Source of the DNA: Methanobrevibacter millerae
Lineage (GTDB): Archaea; Methanobacteriota; Methanobacteria; Methanobacteriales; Methanobacteriaceae
DNA: 64,000 nucleotides
NCBI RefSeq assembly: GCF_900103415.1
Contig: NZ_FMXB01000007.1
Span: 62,001 to 126,000, forward strand
Direction of reading: 5' to 3'
This document shows positions 56,636-64,000 of this stretch, piece after piece. A model generated the notes under the pieces. That model did not search any database and was not told where the DNA came from. It saw only the letters and a program-made list of their open reading frames with translations. Both the position numbers and the translations under genes were made by a program. How positions within the stretch are numbered: the first letter of the stretch is position 1; each line of letters begins with the position of its first letter.

Positions 56636-57121
56636 TTAGAATGCGATTGCCTGCAATCCGTTATCCTGATTGAACTGAGTTAACTGTGCCACCAAATCGG
56701 CTGTGGTAATGTTGCTTGAGTCTTTTGCCCAGAAGACTACAATGAACTGTTCGTTGTTAACCTGTACCACTTCAACTGCACCGTGTTGGGCATGATCGTA
56801 ATCCGTGAAATTTGCCGTGTTGTCAGGGTTTTTGGCAATTTTCATGTCGTCATCAATCGTAATGTACTCTCTTCCGTCGTCGTGAACGAGATGATCGTAT
56901 TTGTCATTGTCATGGTCAGGGTATGCGTCGTCATCCACGTTTTTAAAAATAGCTACTCCGCAGTCCTGATTTTGTCCGAAGTATAGGGAGTAGTAGCTTG
57001 CGTCAAATTCATGGTTATATGGTGCTTGCACTTTAAAGTTATCTGTTCCGTTTGAAGCGTATGCGCATCCAAAGAGAAGAAAAGATGCCACTATTAAAAA
57101 AGCTATTCCTTTATAGTTCAT
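56636..57121 (-). CDS. Secreted or lipid-anchored small acidic protein
   Basis: 161 residues. The N terminus (MNYKGIAFLIVASFLLFGCAYAS) is a signal peptide; the cysteine near its end could be a lipid anchor site or simply precede cleavage at YAS. The mature part is acidic, with YPDHDNDKYDHLVHDDG and DYDHAQHG rich in Asp and His, suggesting metal binding, and ends in a globular region (EQFIVVFWAKDSS...). GGTGA precedes the ATG. The promoter has a palindrome just upstream of the TATA box (57231-57250), and a TetR gene lies upstream, so TetR control is likely. The family is not recognised. Confidence 0.75.
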   Translation of the reverse strand: MNYKGIAFLIVASFLLFGCAYASNGTDNFKVQAPYNHEFDASYYSLYFGQNQDCGVAIFKNVDDDAYPDHDNDKYDHLVHDDGREYITIDDDMKIAKNPDNTANFTDYDHAQHGAVEVVQVNNEQFIVVFWAKDSSNITTADLVAQLTQFNQDNGLQAIAF

Positions 57122-57153
57122 TTTTTCACCTTCATTATATTTTTTTGGGGGGA

Positions 57154-57183
57154 AAGGTTAATTATTTTCTTTTAATTAACCTT
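57154..57183 (-). promoter_or_regulatory. Leader hairpin of the secreted-protein gene
   Basis: AAGGTTAATTA (57154-57164) pairs perfectly with TAATTAACCTT (57173-57183). It lies in the expected 5' leader, between the inferred transcription start and the ribosome binding site. Confidence 0.45.
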
Positions 57184-57210
57184 AGTGTCCAATTAATTAT
57201 ATTAAAAGAT

Positions 57211-57222
57211 TCTTATATAAAG
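57211..57222 (-). promoter_or_regulatory. TATA box of the secreted-protein gene
   Basis: The minus strand reads TTTATATAAGA here, about 90-100 bp before the ATG at 57121. Confidence 0.5.
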
Positions 57223-57230
57223 TTTTTCGA

Positions 57231-57250
57231 GTGCAAGTGCTTACTTGCAC
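57231..57250. promoter_or_regulatory. Perfect palindrome, probable TetR operator
   Basis: GTGCAAGTGCTTACTTGCAC: an 8-bp inverted repeat with a 4-bp centre, typical in size for TetR-family operators. It sits directly upstream of the TATA box of the secreted-protein gene and 25 bp beyond the 3' end of the TetR gene. Confidence 0.55.
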
Positions 57251-57274
57251 CCTTAAATCGTGAAAAAATAACAT

Positions 57275-57865
57275 TTAAGGCTTTATTCCATTATACAATA
57301 TGTTTAAGAACTCATCACCATACTTTTCGGTTTCAAAGTCAAGGGTATTATTGTAAGTTTTCCATAAAACAACTGATTGGAATGTTATGGAAAAACACGT
57401 GATTGCTATTGTTCTTGGATCGATATCCTTGATGTTGCCCTTTTCCCTTTGCATTGTGAAGAATTCCTCCAACTTGTTGAGGATTGCATCGGTGATTGTT
57501 GAAATTAAAAGCTTTTTGTCGGGAATTTCGCGAACTTCTTCCATAGCTATTTTCACTATGCTGAACTTTTCTTCCGGAAGATTTATCCGTTCTATAAAGT
57601 TGTTCTTAAGGTAATCGTCCATTTCTTCATCCTCATCGAAATCAAAGATGTTTTCTAACATTTCGATGAATATGTTGAGATAATAATCCTTTACGACACT
57701 TATCAGATTTTTCTTGTTTTTGAAGTTTCTGAAAATGGTCACTTCATTGACGCCGGCTTCAGCAGCTATTTTCTTGGTTGTGGTCTTTTCGACACCTTCC
57801 TTTTGAAGAATCCTAAATGTTGCGTCAACGATTTTTTCATCGGTACTTCCCGCTTCTATCTTCAT
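57275..57865 (-). CDS. TetR/AcrR family regulator
   Basis: 196 residues. The N-terminal HTH is complete: KIVDATFRILQKEGVEKTTT, KKIAAEAGVNEVTIFRNF and KNKKNLI. The C-terminal ligand domain is generic. ATG 57865 is set by GTGAT upstream. It follows a C_GCAxxG_C_C gene by 9 bp (same operon) and is followed by the palindrome 57231-57250 and the secreted-protein gene, which are likely targets. The inducer is unknown. Confidence 0.9.
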   Translation of the reverse strand: MKIEAGSTDEKIVDATFRILQKEGVEKTTTKKIAAEAGVNEVTIFRNFKNKKNLISVVKDYYLNIFIEMLENIFDFDEDEEMDDYLKNNFIERINLPEEKFSIVKIAMEEVREIPDKKLLISTITDAILNKLEEFFTMQREKGNIKDIDPRTIAITCFSITFQSVVLWKTYNNTLDFETEKYGDEFLNILYNGIKP

Positions 57866-57874
57866 GTCAATCAC

Positions 57875-58273
57875 TTACTCGTCCAGTAATTCGGCCAGTT
57901 TATCGGCGATAAACACGCAGCAGTCAACGCATGGGGACTTGTCGTCTCCGTTTTTTGATATTACGCCGCAGCAGACGCTTCCATATTCATCTTTAAAGGT
58001 TTCAAAGAGTATTTTGGCGTTTGCTTTGATTTTTACTTCATCATCAATCAACAGTCCGTTTGCCATTAACGCTCCGGTAAGCGCTCCGCAGGTTCCTTCG
58101 TCGAAGGTTCCTCCCATTCCTCCTGCAAATCCGCATGCAAGCTTGCACATGTCTGATTTGCTCATCGGATATTTGGCGGTTTCACACAATGCCATTAATG
58201 TGGATTCGGAACAGCTTTTGAATTCTCTGTACTCCCTAATCTTTTCTTCTAATATTTTAGTATCAAGTTTCAT
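57875..58273 (-). CDS. C_GCAxxG_C_C family protein
   Basis: 132 residues. The pattern CSESTLMALCE, MCKLACGFAGGMGGT, EGTCGALTGALMANGLL and CCGVIS...PCVDCCVFIAD matches the cysteine-rich C_GCAxxG_C_C family, thought to bind redox-active or metal cofactors and often linked to redox proteins; the precise role is unknown. Cysteine count is high for the window (nine). GGGAG precedes the ATG. It is the first gene of a two-gene unit with TetR and is divergent from cfbD. Confidence 0.85.
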   Translation of the reverse strand: MKLDTKILEEKIREYREFKSCSESTLMALCETAKYPMSKSDMCKLACGFAGGMGGTFDEGTCGALTGALMANGLLIDDEVKIKANAKILFETFKDEYGSVCCGVISKNGDDKSPCVDCCVFIADKLAELLDE

Positions 58274-58360
58274 AAAACTACTCCCTTTTCTATATAATAG
58301 ATTATATTAATTATGATTATAATATAGTTATTTATAATTAAATTTAGATTAGGTGAAATT

Positions 58361-59431
58361 ATGCATCCGAGACCAAGTCCAATTGCAGCTTCCCTTTATA
58401 CCTTGAGGGACATGAACGTTGACGTTATAGTCATGCACGGTCCGAACGGCTGCTGTTTTAGAACAGGCAGGCTTTTGGAAGGTGACGGCGTACGTGTGCT
58501 GACCACTGCAATGGCAGAAAACGATTTTATTTTAGGTGCTGGAGACAAACTGGAAGAGACTTTAATTAAGGCTTATGAAATGTTCGAACCGACTCTGATG
58601 GGAGTTGTTGGTACCTGTGCAAGCATGATTATTGGCGAGGATTTAAAGGAAGCCATAGCCAATGCGGATTTGCCGTGCACGGTAATACCTGTGGAATCCC
58701 ATGGAGGTTCGGGTGAGGGTGACAATACAGTCGGCGCAATCATGGTTTTAGACGCCGCAGTCGAAGCGGGCGTTATCCCAAGAAGCGAAGCGGACAGGCA
58801 AATAGAAATGCTTGAAAAGGCAACTGAAATCGAAAAGACAAGAGGAATGGCTCAGGGAAGGTACATAAAGCCAAACTTCGGAGATTCAAAAGAAGCTGTT
58901 GCCAAAGAGATTGTAAATGCATTGCATGACGGCAAAAATGTTGCATTCGTTTTAAACGCCAAAAAGGAAACCTCCTATCTCTTTGCGGATATCTTCAACT
59001 TTGACTATGCTCAGATAAATCCTCAAAACAAGCCGATTATCGTAGCCAATCTTGATGAAAACATTGGACTTGAAAGGATTAGAGGGCATGCGGCCAACAT
59101 CAAAAAGGAACTGCCTATGGAAATCGATTTCATCACCGGCGGGCTTGATGAGTATCCGATAACTGCAGATAAGGCTTATGAGTTTTTAAAAGATAAGGAT
59201 TTGGACATGATTGTCGTATTTGGCGTTCCCCACGCGTTTCCAATTGAAAAGATGGATGTGGAATCAGTGGCCGTTACCGACGGGCCTCGTCTGGTCGAGC
59301 CTTTGCGCGAACTGGGCTATACTCATGTCGTAGCCGAACTTGATGCCCACTCAAAGACCCTGGGAACCGATGAGATTGTCGATTCGGACTTCGGAATGAT
59401 GATAAGGTCAGCCATTGAATGGATGGAATAA
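58361..59431 (+). CDS. cfbD: Ni-sirohydrochlorin a,c-diamide reductive cyclase, catalytic subunit
   Basis: 356 residues. The sequence is nitrogenase-like: [14 protein letters not shown] and [15 protein letters not shown] hold the conserved cysteines of the NifD-type fold, and [15 protein letters not shown] is characteristic. CfbD with the reductase CfbC reduces and cyclises the nickel tetrapyrrole on the path to coenzyme F430, the cofactor of methyl-coenzyme M reductase. AGGTGA precedes ATG 58361. CfbC is not in the window. hisH follows 2 bp after the stop. Confidence 0.92.
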   Translation: MHPRPSPIAASLYTLRDMNVDVIVMHGPNGCCFRTGRLLEGDGVRVLTTAMAENDFILGAGDKLEETLIKAYEMFEPTLMGVVGTCASMIIGEDLKEAIANADLPCTVIPVESHGGSGEGDNTVGAIMVLDAAVEAGVIPRSEADRQIEMLEKATEIEKTRGMAQGRYIKPNFGDSKEAVAKEIVNALHDGKNVAFVLNAKKETSYLFADIFNFDYAQINPQNKPIIVANLDENIGLERIRGHAANIKKELPMEIDFITGGLDEYPITADKAYEFLKDKDLDMIVVFGVPHAFPIEKMDVESVAVTDGPRLVEPLRELGYTHVVAELDAHSKTLGTDEIVDSDFGMMIRSAIEWME

Positions 59432-59433
59432 AT

Positions 59434-60030
59434 ATGATAACGATTATTGATTATAAAAGCGGTAATTTAAAAAGCATTTCAAACGGATTTAAGAAAATCG
59501 GGGAGGATTTTCAGATAACTGACGATGTGGAAGTAATATCTGACGCTACGCATCTGGTCCTGCCCGGTGTCGGTGCTTTCGGCTCAGCAATGGAAAATCT
59601 CGAGCTTTTCAGAGACGTAATCGAAGAGCACATTGCAGACGACAAGCCATTTTTAGGAGTCTGTTTGGGTCAGCAGGTATTAATGAGCGAAAGCGAGGAA
59701 AGCCCTAATATCAGGGGTCTTGACTTGTTTAAGGGACGCTGTGAATTTCTTCCTAAAGGAGTTAAGGTTCCCCATATGGGATGGAATCAGCTGAACGTGG
59801 TTAAAGATTCTGCGATTTTGGAGGGGATTGACAAGGAGTATTTCTATTTCGTGCATTCATATCACGTCATACCTGATGATTCGGACATTATCGCTGGAAC
59901 ATGCGACTACGGCATTGACGTGGCAGCATCACTGTCTCAGAATAATTTGTTTTCAACGCAGTTCCACCCGGAAAAGAGTGGAAAGGCGGGCTTAAGGATT
60001 TTAAAGAATTTCACTAGTATTAAGGAGTAG
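59434..60030 (+). CDS. hisH: Imidazole glycerol phosphate synthase glutaminase subunit
   Basis: 198 residues, class I glutamine amidotransferase. The nucleophile elbow GVCLGQQVLM, the oxyanion strand VLPGVGAFGSAM and catalytic FSTQFHPEKSG are present. HisH supplies ammonia to HisF in histidine synthesis. ATG 59434 is 2 bp after the cfbD stop; the frame upstream lies within cfbD. hisF is not nearby. Confidence 0.95.
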   Translation: MITIIDYKSGNLKSISNGFKKIGEDFQITDDVEVISDATHLVLPGVGAFGSAMENLELFRDVIEEHIADDKPFLGVCLGQQVLMSESEESPNIRGLDLFKGRCEFLPKGVKVPHMGWNQLNVVKDSAILEGIDKEYFYFVHSYHVIPDDSDIIAGTCDYGIDVAASLSQNNLFSTQFHPEKSGKAGLRILKNFTSIKE

Positions 60031-60036
60031 TTTTTT

Positions 60037-61401
60037 ATGGATATTGAAGGTTTTGTAAGAGCAAGAATTGACGATTATACATATGATGATTTATCAGTCC
60101 TTTTGGCTGAAAGAATCAGGGAATACAAGGATATTTCCGATGAAAACTCAATCATGATGGCCCAAGCCGTAATCGATGAGGTTTCAACCACTTTGAAATT
60201 GAAGGAAAGTGATGATGAATTCCTAAAGGAAATCACCGAAATCACCAAATCCGGTGTCGGTATGGGAGAAATGGGTGTCGGCTCAAGGGGAGCAGGCGAC
60301 TTTTTCGTCCACAGAAGGATAGCCGATATCGTGGCGTCAACCAACACAGCATCCCTGGTTAATCCGTCAGAACAGGATGACGGTGGAGTTGTGCGCTCAA
60401 AAGCCAAAAACGATGACGTTTACATTACAACTGCCGTTGACGGAATCCATTCCAGACTAAGCGAATATCCATTTTTAGGTGGTTTTCACGTAACTAGAGC
60501 AACCTTAAGGGATGTTTGCGTTATGGGAGCGGATCCGGTAGCCATTTTAAGTGACGTTCACCTTGCTGATGACGGGGACGTCGGAAAGATTTTCGACTTT
60601 ACTGCTGGTGTTGCGGCAGTATCCGAGCTTGTAAACGTTCCAATCGTTGCCGGAAGTACCTTAAGAGTCGGCGGAGACATGGTTTTGGGAGACAGGTTCG
60701 TTTCAGCAGTCGGAAGCGTCGGAGTCTCAGATTATCCTCCTACAGCACGTAAGGGAGCTACAAAAGGCGACGTAATCCTTCTCACTGAAGGCTCAGGCGG
60801 AGGAACAATCACCACGACCGCAATTTACAACGGATTTTTCGATGTCGTATGGGATACCATGAACGTTAACTTTGTTCAGGCATCACAGTCACTCTTTGAA
60901 GCCGATCTGGTTAAGGACATTCATGCAATGACTGACGTAACCAACGGAGGCCTCAGGGGAGACGCCCATGAAATATCCAACACCACAGGCGTCGGTTTGG
61001 AGTTCTATGAAAAGGACATCAGAAACATGGTGGCACCGAACGTTTTAAACATGCTTGAAACCTTGAATATCGACCCGCTTGGAGTTTCAACAGACTCATT
61101 AATGCTTGTAGTTCCTCCAGACATTGCCGAAGACGTTAAAAAGACGGTTTCAGCATCAGGCGTTGACATCTCAGAAATCGGTCAGGTCACAGACAGCGGC
61201 AAACCAATCCTCATTAAGGAAGACGGAAGCGAAGAAATGCTCGTTCCGCTCTTCAGGGAAGCAGCATACACAAAAATCAAAAAGCTTGTGGGAGACACGA
61301 CTCCGGAAGACTTTGAGCTCATGCAGGAAAAGGTTCAGAAAGCCTGCGAAGATGCGATAGCCAAGAAGGATAAGGTTATAAAGTATATAAATGAAAATTA
61401 A
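60037..61401 (+). CDS. AIR synthase-related (PurM/HypE-superfamily) protein
   Basis: 454 residues. ATP-binding PurM-type motifs are GEMGVGSRGAGDFFVH, TAVDGIHSR, GDVILLTEGSGGG and DVTNGGLRGDAHEI. An N-terminal extension of about 80 residues precedes the PurM core. Relatives (COG2144) include PurM, ThiL, SelD and HypE, which form phosphorylated intermediates; the substrate of this group is unsettled. It is 6 bp after hisH and in the same transcript as cfbD, which could point to a nickel-tetrapyrrole or purine/histidine-linked role; the sequence alone cannot decide. Confidence 0.85.
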   Translation: MDIEGFVRARIDDYTYDDLSVLLAERIREYKDISDENSIMMAQAVIDEVSTTLKLKESDDEFLKEITEITKSGVGMGEMGVGSRGAGDFFVHRRIADIVASTNTASLVNPSEQDDGGVVRSKAKNDDVYITTAVDGIHSRLSEYPFLGGFHVTRATLRDVCVMGADPVAILSDVHLADDGDVGKIFDFTAGVAAVSELVNVPIVAGSTLRVGGDMVLGDRFVSAVGSVGVSDYPPTARKGATKGDVILLTEGSGGGTITTTAIYNGFFDVVWDTMNVNFVQASQSLFEADLVKDIHAMTDVTNGGLRGDAHEISNTTGVGLEFYEKDIRNMVAPNVLNMLETLNIDPLGVSTDSLMLVVPPDIAEDVKKTVSASGVDISEIGQVTDSGKPILIKEDGSEEMLVPLFREAAYTKIKKLVGDTTPEDFELMQEKVQKACEDAIAKKDKVIKYINEN

Positions 61402-61452
61402 TATTTTCACACTTCCACATTTTTTAAATATTTCAAAAGCTAATGCTTTTTC

Positions 61453-61890
61453 ATGAAAGATCAAAGCGGAAACTTATATATTGCAGACGCCATAATTGCA
61501 TTAAGCATTCTTTTTGTTGCAATGATGATGCTGAACACGCTGGTTTCGATTCCAAATCCAATATATTCCGGTGTTTCGCATGACTCCAAGACAAGCCAGG
61601 ACGTTATGGAAATATTAAGTGGAAAAGTGGATTTTGATGATGAAACTTTTTTAGATGAAATATCCTCCATTTTAAGGGAAAATAAAAATTCTAAGGATTC
61701 AATCCGCAGGGTTTCAGCGCTCTGTGAGGAAAAGTTTGATGAGTTTCACCTGACAAATTACCGCTTCATTGAATCGAATCAGTTGGATTCTACCGTTCTG
61801 GCTGCCGGCGGTGATTATTCACAGGCGCAAAACGTATCGGTTGCAACGCGCAATTTTGACGGCTACTCCTATACTCTGGAAACATGGTAA
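61453..61890 (+). CDS. Pilin-like protein with N-terminal hydrophobic helix
   Basis: 145 residues. MKDQSGNLYIADAIIALSIL and the hydrophobic run up to about residue 32 resemble the short basic leader and helix of archaeal type IV pilin-like proteins; QSGN could mark a cleavage region, but no exact prepilin peptidase motif is visible. The rest is a polar globular domain rich in aspartate and serine. It stands 51 bp behind the AIR synthase-like gene and is followed by a structured, GC-richer region. Pilin-like is an inference from the N terminus. Confidence 0.6.
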   Translation: MKDQSGNLYIADAIIALSILFVAMMMLNTLVSIPNPIYSGVSHDSKTSQDVMEILSGKVDFDDETFLDEISSILRENKNSKDSIRRVSALCEEKFDEFHLTNYRFIESNQLDSTVLAAGGDYSQAQNVSVATRNFDGYSYTLETW

Positions 61891-61908
61891 AATCAGATTT
61901 TTTTTGAT

Positions 61909-62040
61909 GTATGTAATAGACCAGCATTTTCGTGTTGGGTGGTGAATACCAGCCTTTACATACCAATAATGTACATTTCCTGCAGGGAACTGGGTTGTGG
62001 TGGTGATTCCCCACAAGTCAAATGTACATTTATTTTTATT
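61909..62040 (+). ncRNA. Candidate structured RNA with two hairpin domains
   Basis: GC-richer than its surroundings. Domain 1: GTATGTAA (61909-61916) pairs with TTACATAC (61956-61963), enclosing CCAGCA-TTTTCG-TGTTGG (61921-61938) and TGGT-GAAT-ACCA (61940-61951), a three-way junction. Domain 2: two identical palindromes AATGTACATT (61968-61977 and 62021-62030) flank TTGTGG (61995-62000) paired with CCACAA (62011-62016). A T-rich run follows. It could be an sRNA (for example H/ACA-like), or an elaborate terminator of the pilin-like gene. Confidence 0.45.
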
Positions 62041-62099
62041 TTCTTAATATCTAATAAAATTTTCCCATTTTTAAATAAATGTTAAATACTAGGAATAAC

Positions 62100-62110
62100 T
62101 TATATTAATA
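62100..62110 (+). promoter_or_regulatory. TATA box of tRNA-Arg
   Basis: TTATATTAATA lies about 25-30 bp before the first tRNA base, the expected distance for an archaeal tRNA promoter. Confidence 0.55.
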
Positions 62111-62130
62111 TGATTGTCTTATTTTGTTTT

Positions 62131-62204
62131 GCCCCGATGGTGTAGTTTGGATAACACATGGGATTGCGGATCCCATTCCCCGGGTTCAAATCCCGGTCGG
62201 GGCA
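62131..62204 (+). tRNA. tRNA-Arg (anticodon GCG)
   Basis: Acceptor arms GCCCCGA and TCGGGGC pair fully. The D arm GTGT/ACAC, anticodon stem TGGGA/TCCCA with loop TTGCGGA (anticodon GCG, reading CGC and CGU), and T arm CCGGG-TTCAAAT-CCCGG are intact. The discriminator is A 62204; CCA is not encoded and no intron is present. Confidence 0.95.
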
Positions 62205-62223
62205 TTTTTGTTTTTGTGATACT

Positions 62224-63480
62224 ATGTTGAATGCTAATACTTACGTTACGAGTCAAAAGGGAATTGGCGGGTCAATCAGAAACCGCTATGAGGATTTCTA
62301 TGTTGAAGAGATTCCGGAAATGCTTCCGACCGGAGAGGGTCCAAACGTTTGGATCTGGATTGAAAAGGTGGGAAGGACAACCCTTGATGTCGTTTTGGAC
62401 ATCGCCCGTGACCTGCACATTGACAGGAAAAGAACGGGCTTTGCTGGAATGAAGGACAAAAAGGCCCTTACGCGCCAGTGGATATGCATAGCCAATATGG
62501 ACTCCGAGGAGCAGTTCAGGCAGGTTGAAAACCTGGATATTTATAAAACAGATTTTTTAAAAATTACTCGTGGGCGCAAAAAGCTCAGGATGGGTCAGCT
62601 TAAGGGAAACAAGTTCAGAATCCTTATCCGTGACTTGGATGACATTGAAAAGAGCGCTGATGTTGCTAATGAAGTGTTAAAAGAGCTTGAAATCACAGGA
62701 GTTCCCAATTACTACGGCTGGCAGCGATTCGGAAAGCCAAGAACAAACACTCATCTTGTAGGCGAGGCATTAATACACAACGATTTGAAAGAGGCCGTCA
62801 GAAGATATGTCGGAAACCCTTCAGAAAGCGAAAGTGAGGAAAACCAGATGGCCAGACAGGCATACGATGACGGCGATTTGGAAAAGTCTCTTGAATTGAT
62901 GGGCAAGGGAATGCGCTATGAAAAGATGATGGTTCGCCAGCTTATAAAGGATTCAAAAAAGGGCGAACTGACAGATAAGGCTTATATGAATGCATTGCAC
63001 GCACTTCCAAAGCCCCTGCAGAGGATGTTTGTCCACGCATATCAGTCATATCTCTTTAATGATGTCGTAAGCCGCAGAGTCGACATGGGAATCAATAAAT
63101 ACGTCGAGGGAGACATCATAATCGATCCCGAAGAGAGAATCATCCGTGATAAGACTCCCGAAGAATATCAGGAACTGATTGATAACTTCGAAGCCAATCC
63201 GACCGTTCCGTTGTATGGTACCAAGGTGCCTTTTGCAGGCGGCGAAGTCGGTGAAATGGAAAAGAGCGTTCTTGAAAGTTATAATCTTGAAAAAAGCGAT
63301 TTTGAAGTTCCTAAAATGCCACGTTTGGGAAGCCACGGTCTTAGAAGATCACTGCGTTTCCAGGTTTGGGACACTTCAGCAAAAGCCTGTGACGAAGGCG
63401 TTCTGGCAGAATTTTCAATAAATAAGGGCTCTTATGCAACGGCCGTTCTGCGTGAAGTAATGAAAAAGGATGTTGTTTAA
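62224..63480 (+). CDS. truD: tRNA pseudouridine(13) synthase
   Basis: 418 residues. [12 protein letters not shown], the catalytic [14 protein letters not shown] with its aspartate, [17 protein letters not shown] and [20 protein letters not shown] are TruD signatures. It makes pseudouridine at position 13 in the tRNA D arm. ATG 62224 follows GTGAT; upstream reading in frame runs into the tRNA and is not coding. It lies 19 bp after tRNA-Arg and may share its promoter. Confidence 0.95.
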   Translation: MLNANTYVTSQKGIGGSIRNRYEDFYVEEIPEMLPTGEGPNVWIWIEKVGRTTLDVVLDIARDLHIDRKRTGFAGMKDKKALTRQWICIANMDSEEQFRQVENLDIYKTDFLKITRGRKKLRMGQLKGNKFRILIRDLDDIEKSADVANEVLKELEITGVPNYYGWQRFGKPRTNTHLVGEALIHNDLKEAVRRYVGNPSESESEENQMARQAYDDGDLEKSLELMGKGMRYEKMMVRQLIKDSKKGELTDKAYMNALHALPKPLQRMFVHAYQSYLFNDVVSRRVDMGINKYVEGDIIIDPEERIIRDKTPEEYQELIDNFEANPTVPLYGTKVPFAGGEVGEMEKSVLESYNLEKSDFEVPKMPRLGSHGLRRSLRFQVWDTSAKACDEGVLAEFSINKGSYATAVLREVMKKDVV

Positions 63481-63550
63481 TTTAACTATCTTAAATTGGT
63501 AAATGCTTAATCTGGGAGAACGGAGTATTTAGGCTTTTATCAAATCATTT

Positions 63551-64000
63551 CTAATTTTGGCATTCTATGGCTTGCCAGGTTATGTTAAAGTTTTTCTCTA
63601 AAATCAATTCGGCATCATAATTTTCGAAAGTTAACCAAAAACTTTGAATTCCCATATACAGTGTAAACAGTGATTCAACAATGTTTTTAGTTGGGAAGTC
63701 TTGTCTGATTTCATTTTGCCTTTTGCCGTCTTCGACAAGGTCTGTTAAAAATGTTCTAATATCTTTTCCTGTTTGTGAAATTATACTGTAAACCTCATCT
63801 TCGGCATAGCCTGTTGCGGTTAAAAGATACATTACGCTTCTATAATTGATTTTTTCATTGATGCTTTCAATTTCCACACCGTTTATGAAGTGATGTAAAA
63901 TATAAAACAATGCGTCATGGATTTTCTTTCTTGAAGAGCCTTCAAGGATGATTTTATCAAAATCGATTTTAATATAATCCACCATATACTTTTGCATAAT
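63551..64000 (-). CDS. TetR-family-like C-terminal domain protein (5' partial)
   Basis: At least 149 residues; the frame is open to the right window edge, so the start, and with it any helix-turn-helix, lies outside. The visible helical protein (VDYIKIDFDKIILEGSSRKK, then SLFTLYMGIQSFWLTFENYD near the end) has the size and helix pattern of a TetR ligand-binding domain. This call is tentative. It converges on truD with 70 bp between stops and no clear terminator. Confidence 0.55.
   Translation of the reverse strand: MMQKYMVDYIKIDFDKIILEGSSRKKIHDALFYILHHFINGVEIESINEKINYRSVMYLLTATGYAEDEVYSIISQTGKDIRTFLTDLVEDGKRQNEIRQDFPTKNIVESLFTLYMGIQSFWLTFENYDAELILEKNFNITWQAIECQN

Noticed and set aside
62158-62223. 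N-terminal extension of truD
   Set aside because: It would run through the tRNA-Arg gene; the conserved protein begins at ATG 62224 with its own ribosome binding site.

Overview
The window reads as a chromosomal segment of an AT-rich methanogenic archaeon of the order Methanobacteriales, most likely Methanobrevibacter. Support comes from the Mur-ligase/ATP-grasp set expected for pseudomurein assembly, a CfbD subunit of coenzyme F430 synthesis, archaeal RFC clamp-loader genes, Hef, PINA, archaeal YchF and TruD, very large adhesin-like proteins, GGTGA-type ribosome binding sites and TATA boxes such as TTTATATA. I cannot name a species.

Layout. 0-0.75 kb: two copies of a coiled-coil tail with 42-bp repeats, the first cut by the window edge. 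1-5.7 kb: two Mur-type ligases and an ATP-grasp protein. 5.7-9.5 kb: an MFS transporter, divergent from Hef. 9.66-18.45 kb: a 2929-residue secreted beta-helix adhesin built as (A-B-B) twice plus four Ig-like repeats. 18.5-22.8 kb (minus strand): hisS-hisI-PINA-TIM-barrel. 22.8-24.2 kb: a gene-poor AT-rich gap with hairpins, a small membrane ORF and a decayed reading frame. 24.2-26.6 kb: aroE, an unknown gene and a small Ig-domain protein. 26.7-31.3 kb: RFC large and small subunits, then a second adhesin-like protein. 31.4-33.8 kb: HtpX, TrmI, a DUF308-like protein. 34-35.7 kb: an Rpn-like PD-(D/E)XK gene with its detached tail copy. 35.8-40.4 kb: leuS-nadE and a solute-binding protein. 40.6-43.8 kb: two alpha/beta hydrolases and an ArsA/Get3 ATPase. 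43.9-50.9 kb (minus strand): a third adhesin-like protein, CbiE, a holin-like/phosphodiesterase fusion and a metallophosphoesterase. 51-54.1 kb: YchF, SAP-domain, TIGR04076 and an ion permease. 54.5-56.2 kb: an overlapping XRE regulator/ImmA-IrrE protease/PIN operon. 56.6-58.3 kb: a secreted protein, TetR and a C_GCAxxG_C_C protein. 58.4-61.9 kb: cfbD-hisH-AIR-synthase-like and a pilin-like protein. 61.9-64 kb: a structured RNA candidate, tRNA-Arg(GCG), truD and a partial TetR.

The two most notable systems are these. First, the Rpn-like nuclease gene contains an internal, in-frame start with a near-perfect Shine-Dalgarno that would release its C-terminal coiled-coil tail as a separate protein. 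Detached versions of such tails occur elsewhere in the window, a layout resembling intragenic antitoxins reported for bacterial Rpn nucleases. Second, the three-gene XRE/ImmA-IrrE/PIN operon has a perfect palindrome between its TATA box and inferred transcription start. In addition, two genes (the adhesin at 29.4-31.3 kb and the Rpn-like gene) lack any canonical start where one is expected and instead carry ATT at the right spacing after a strong Shine-Dalgarno.
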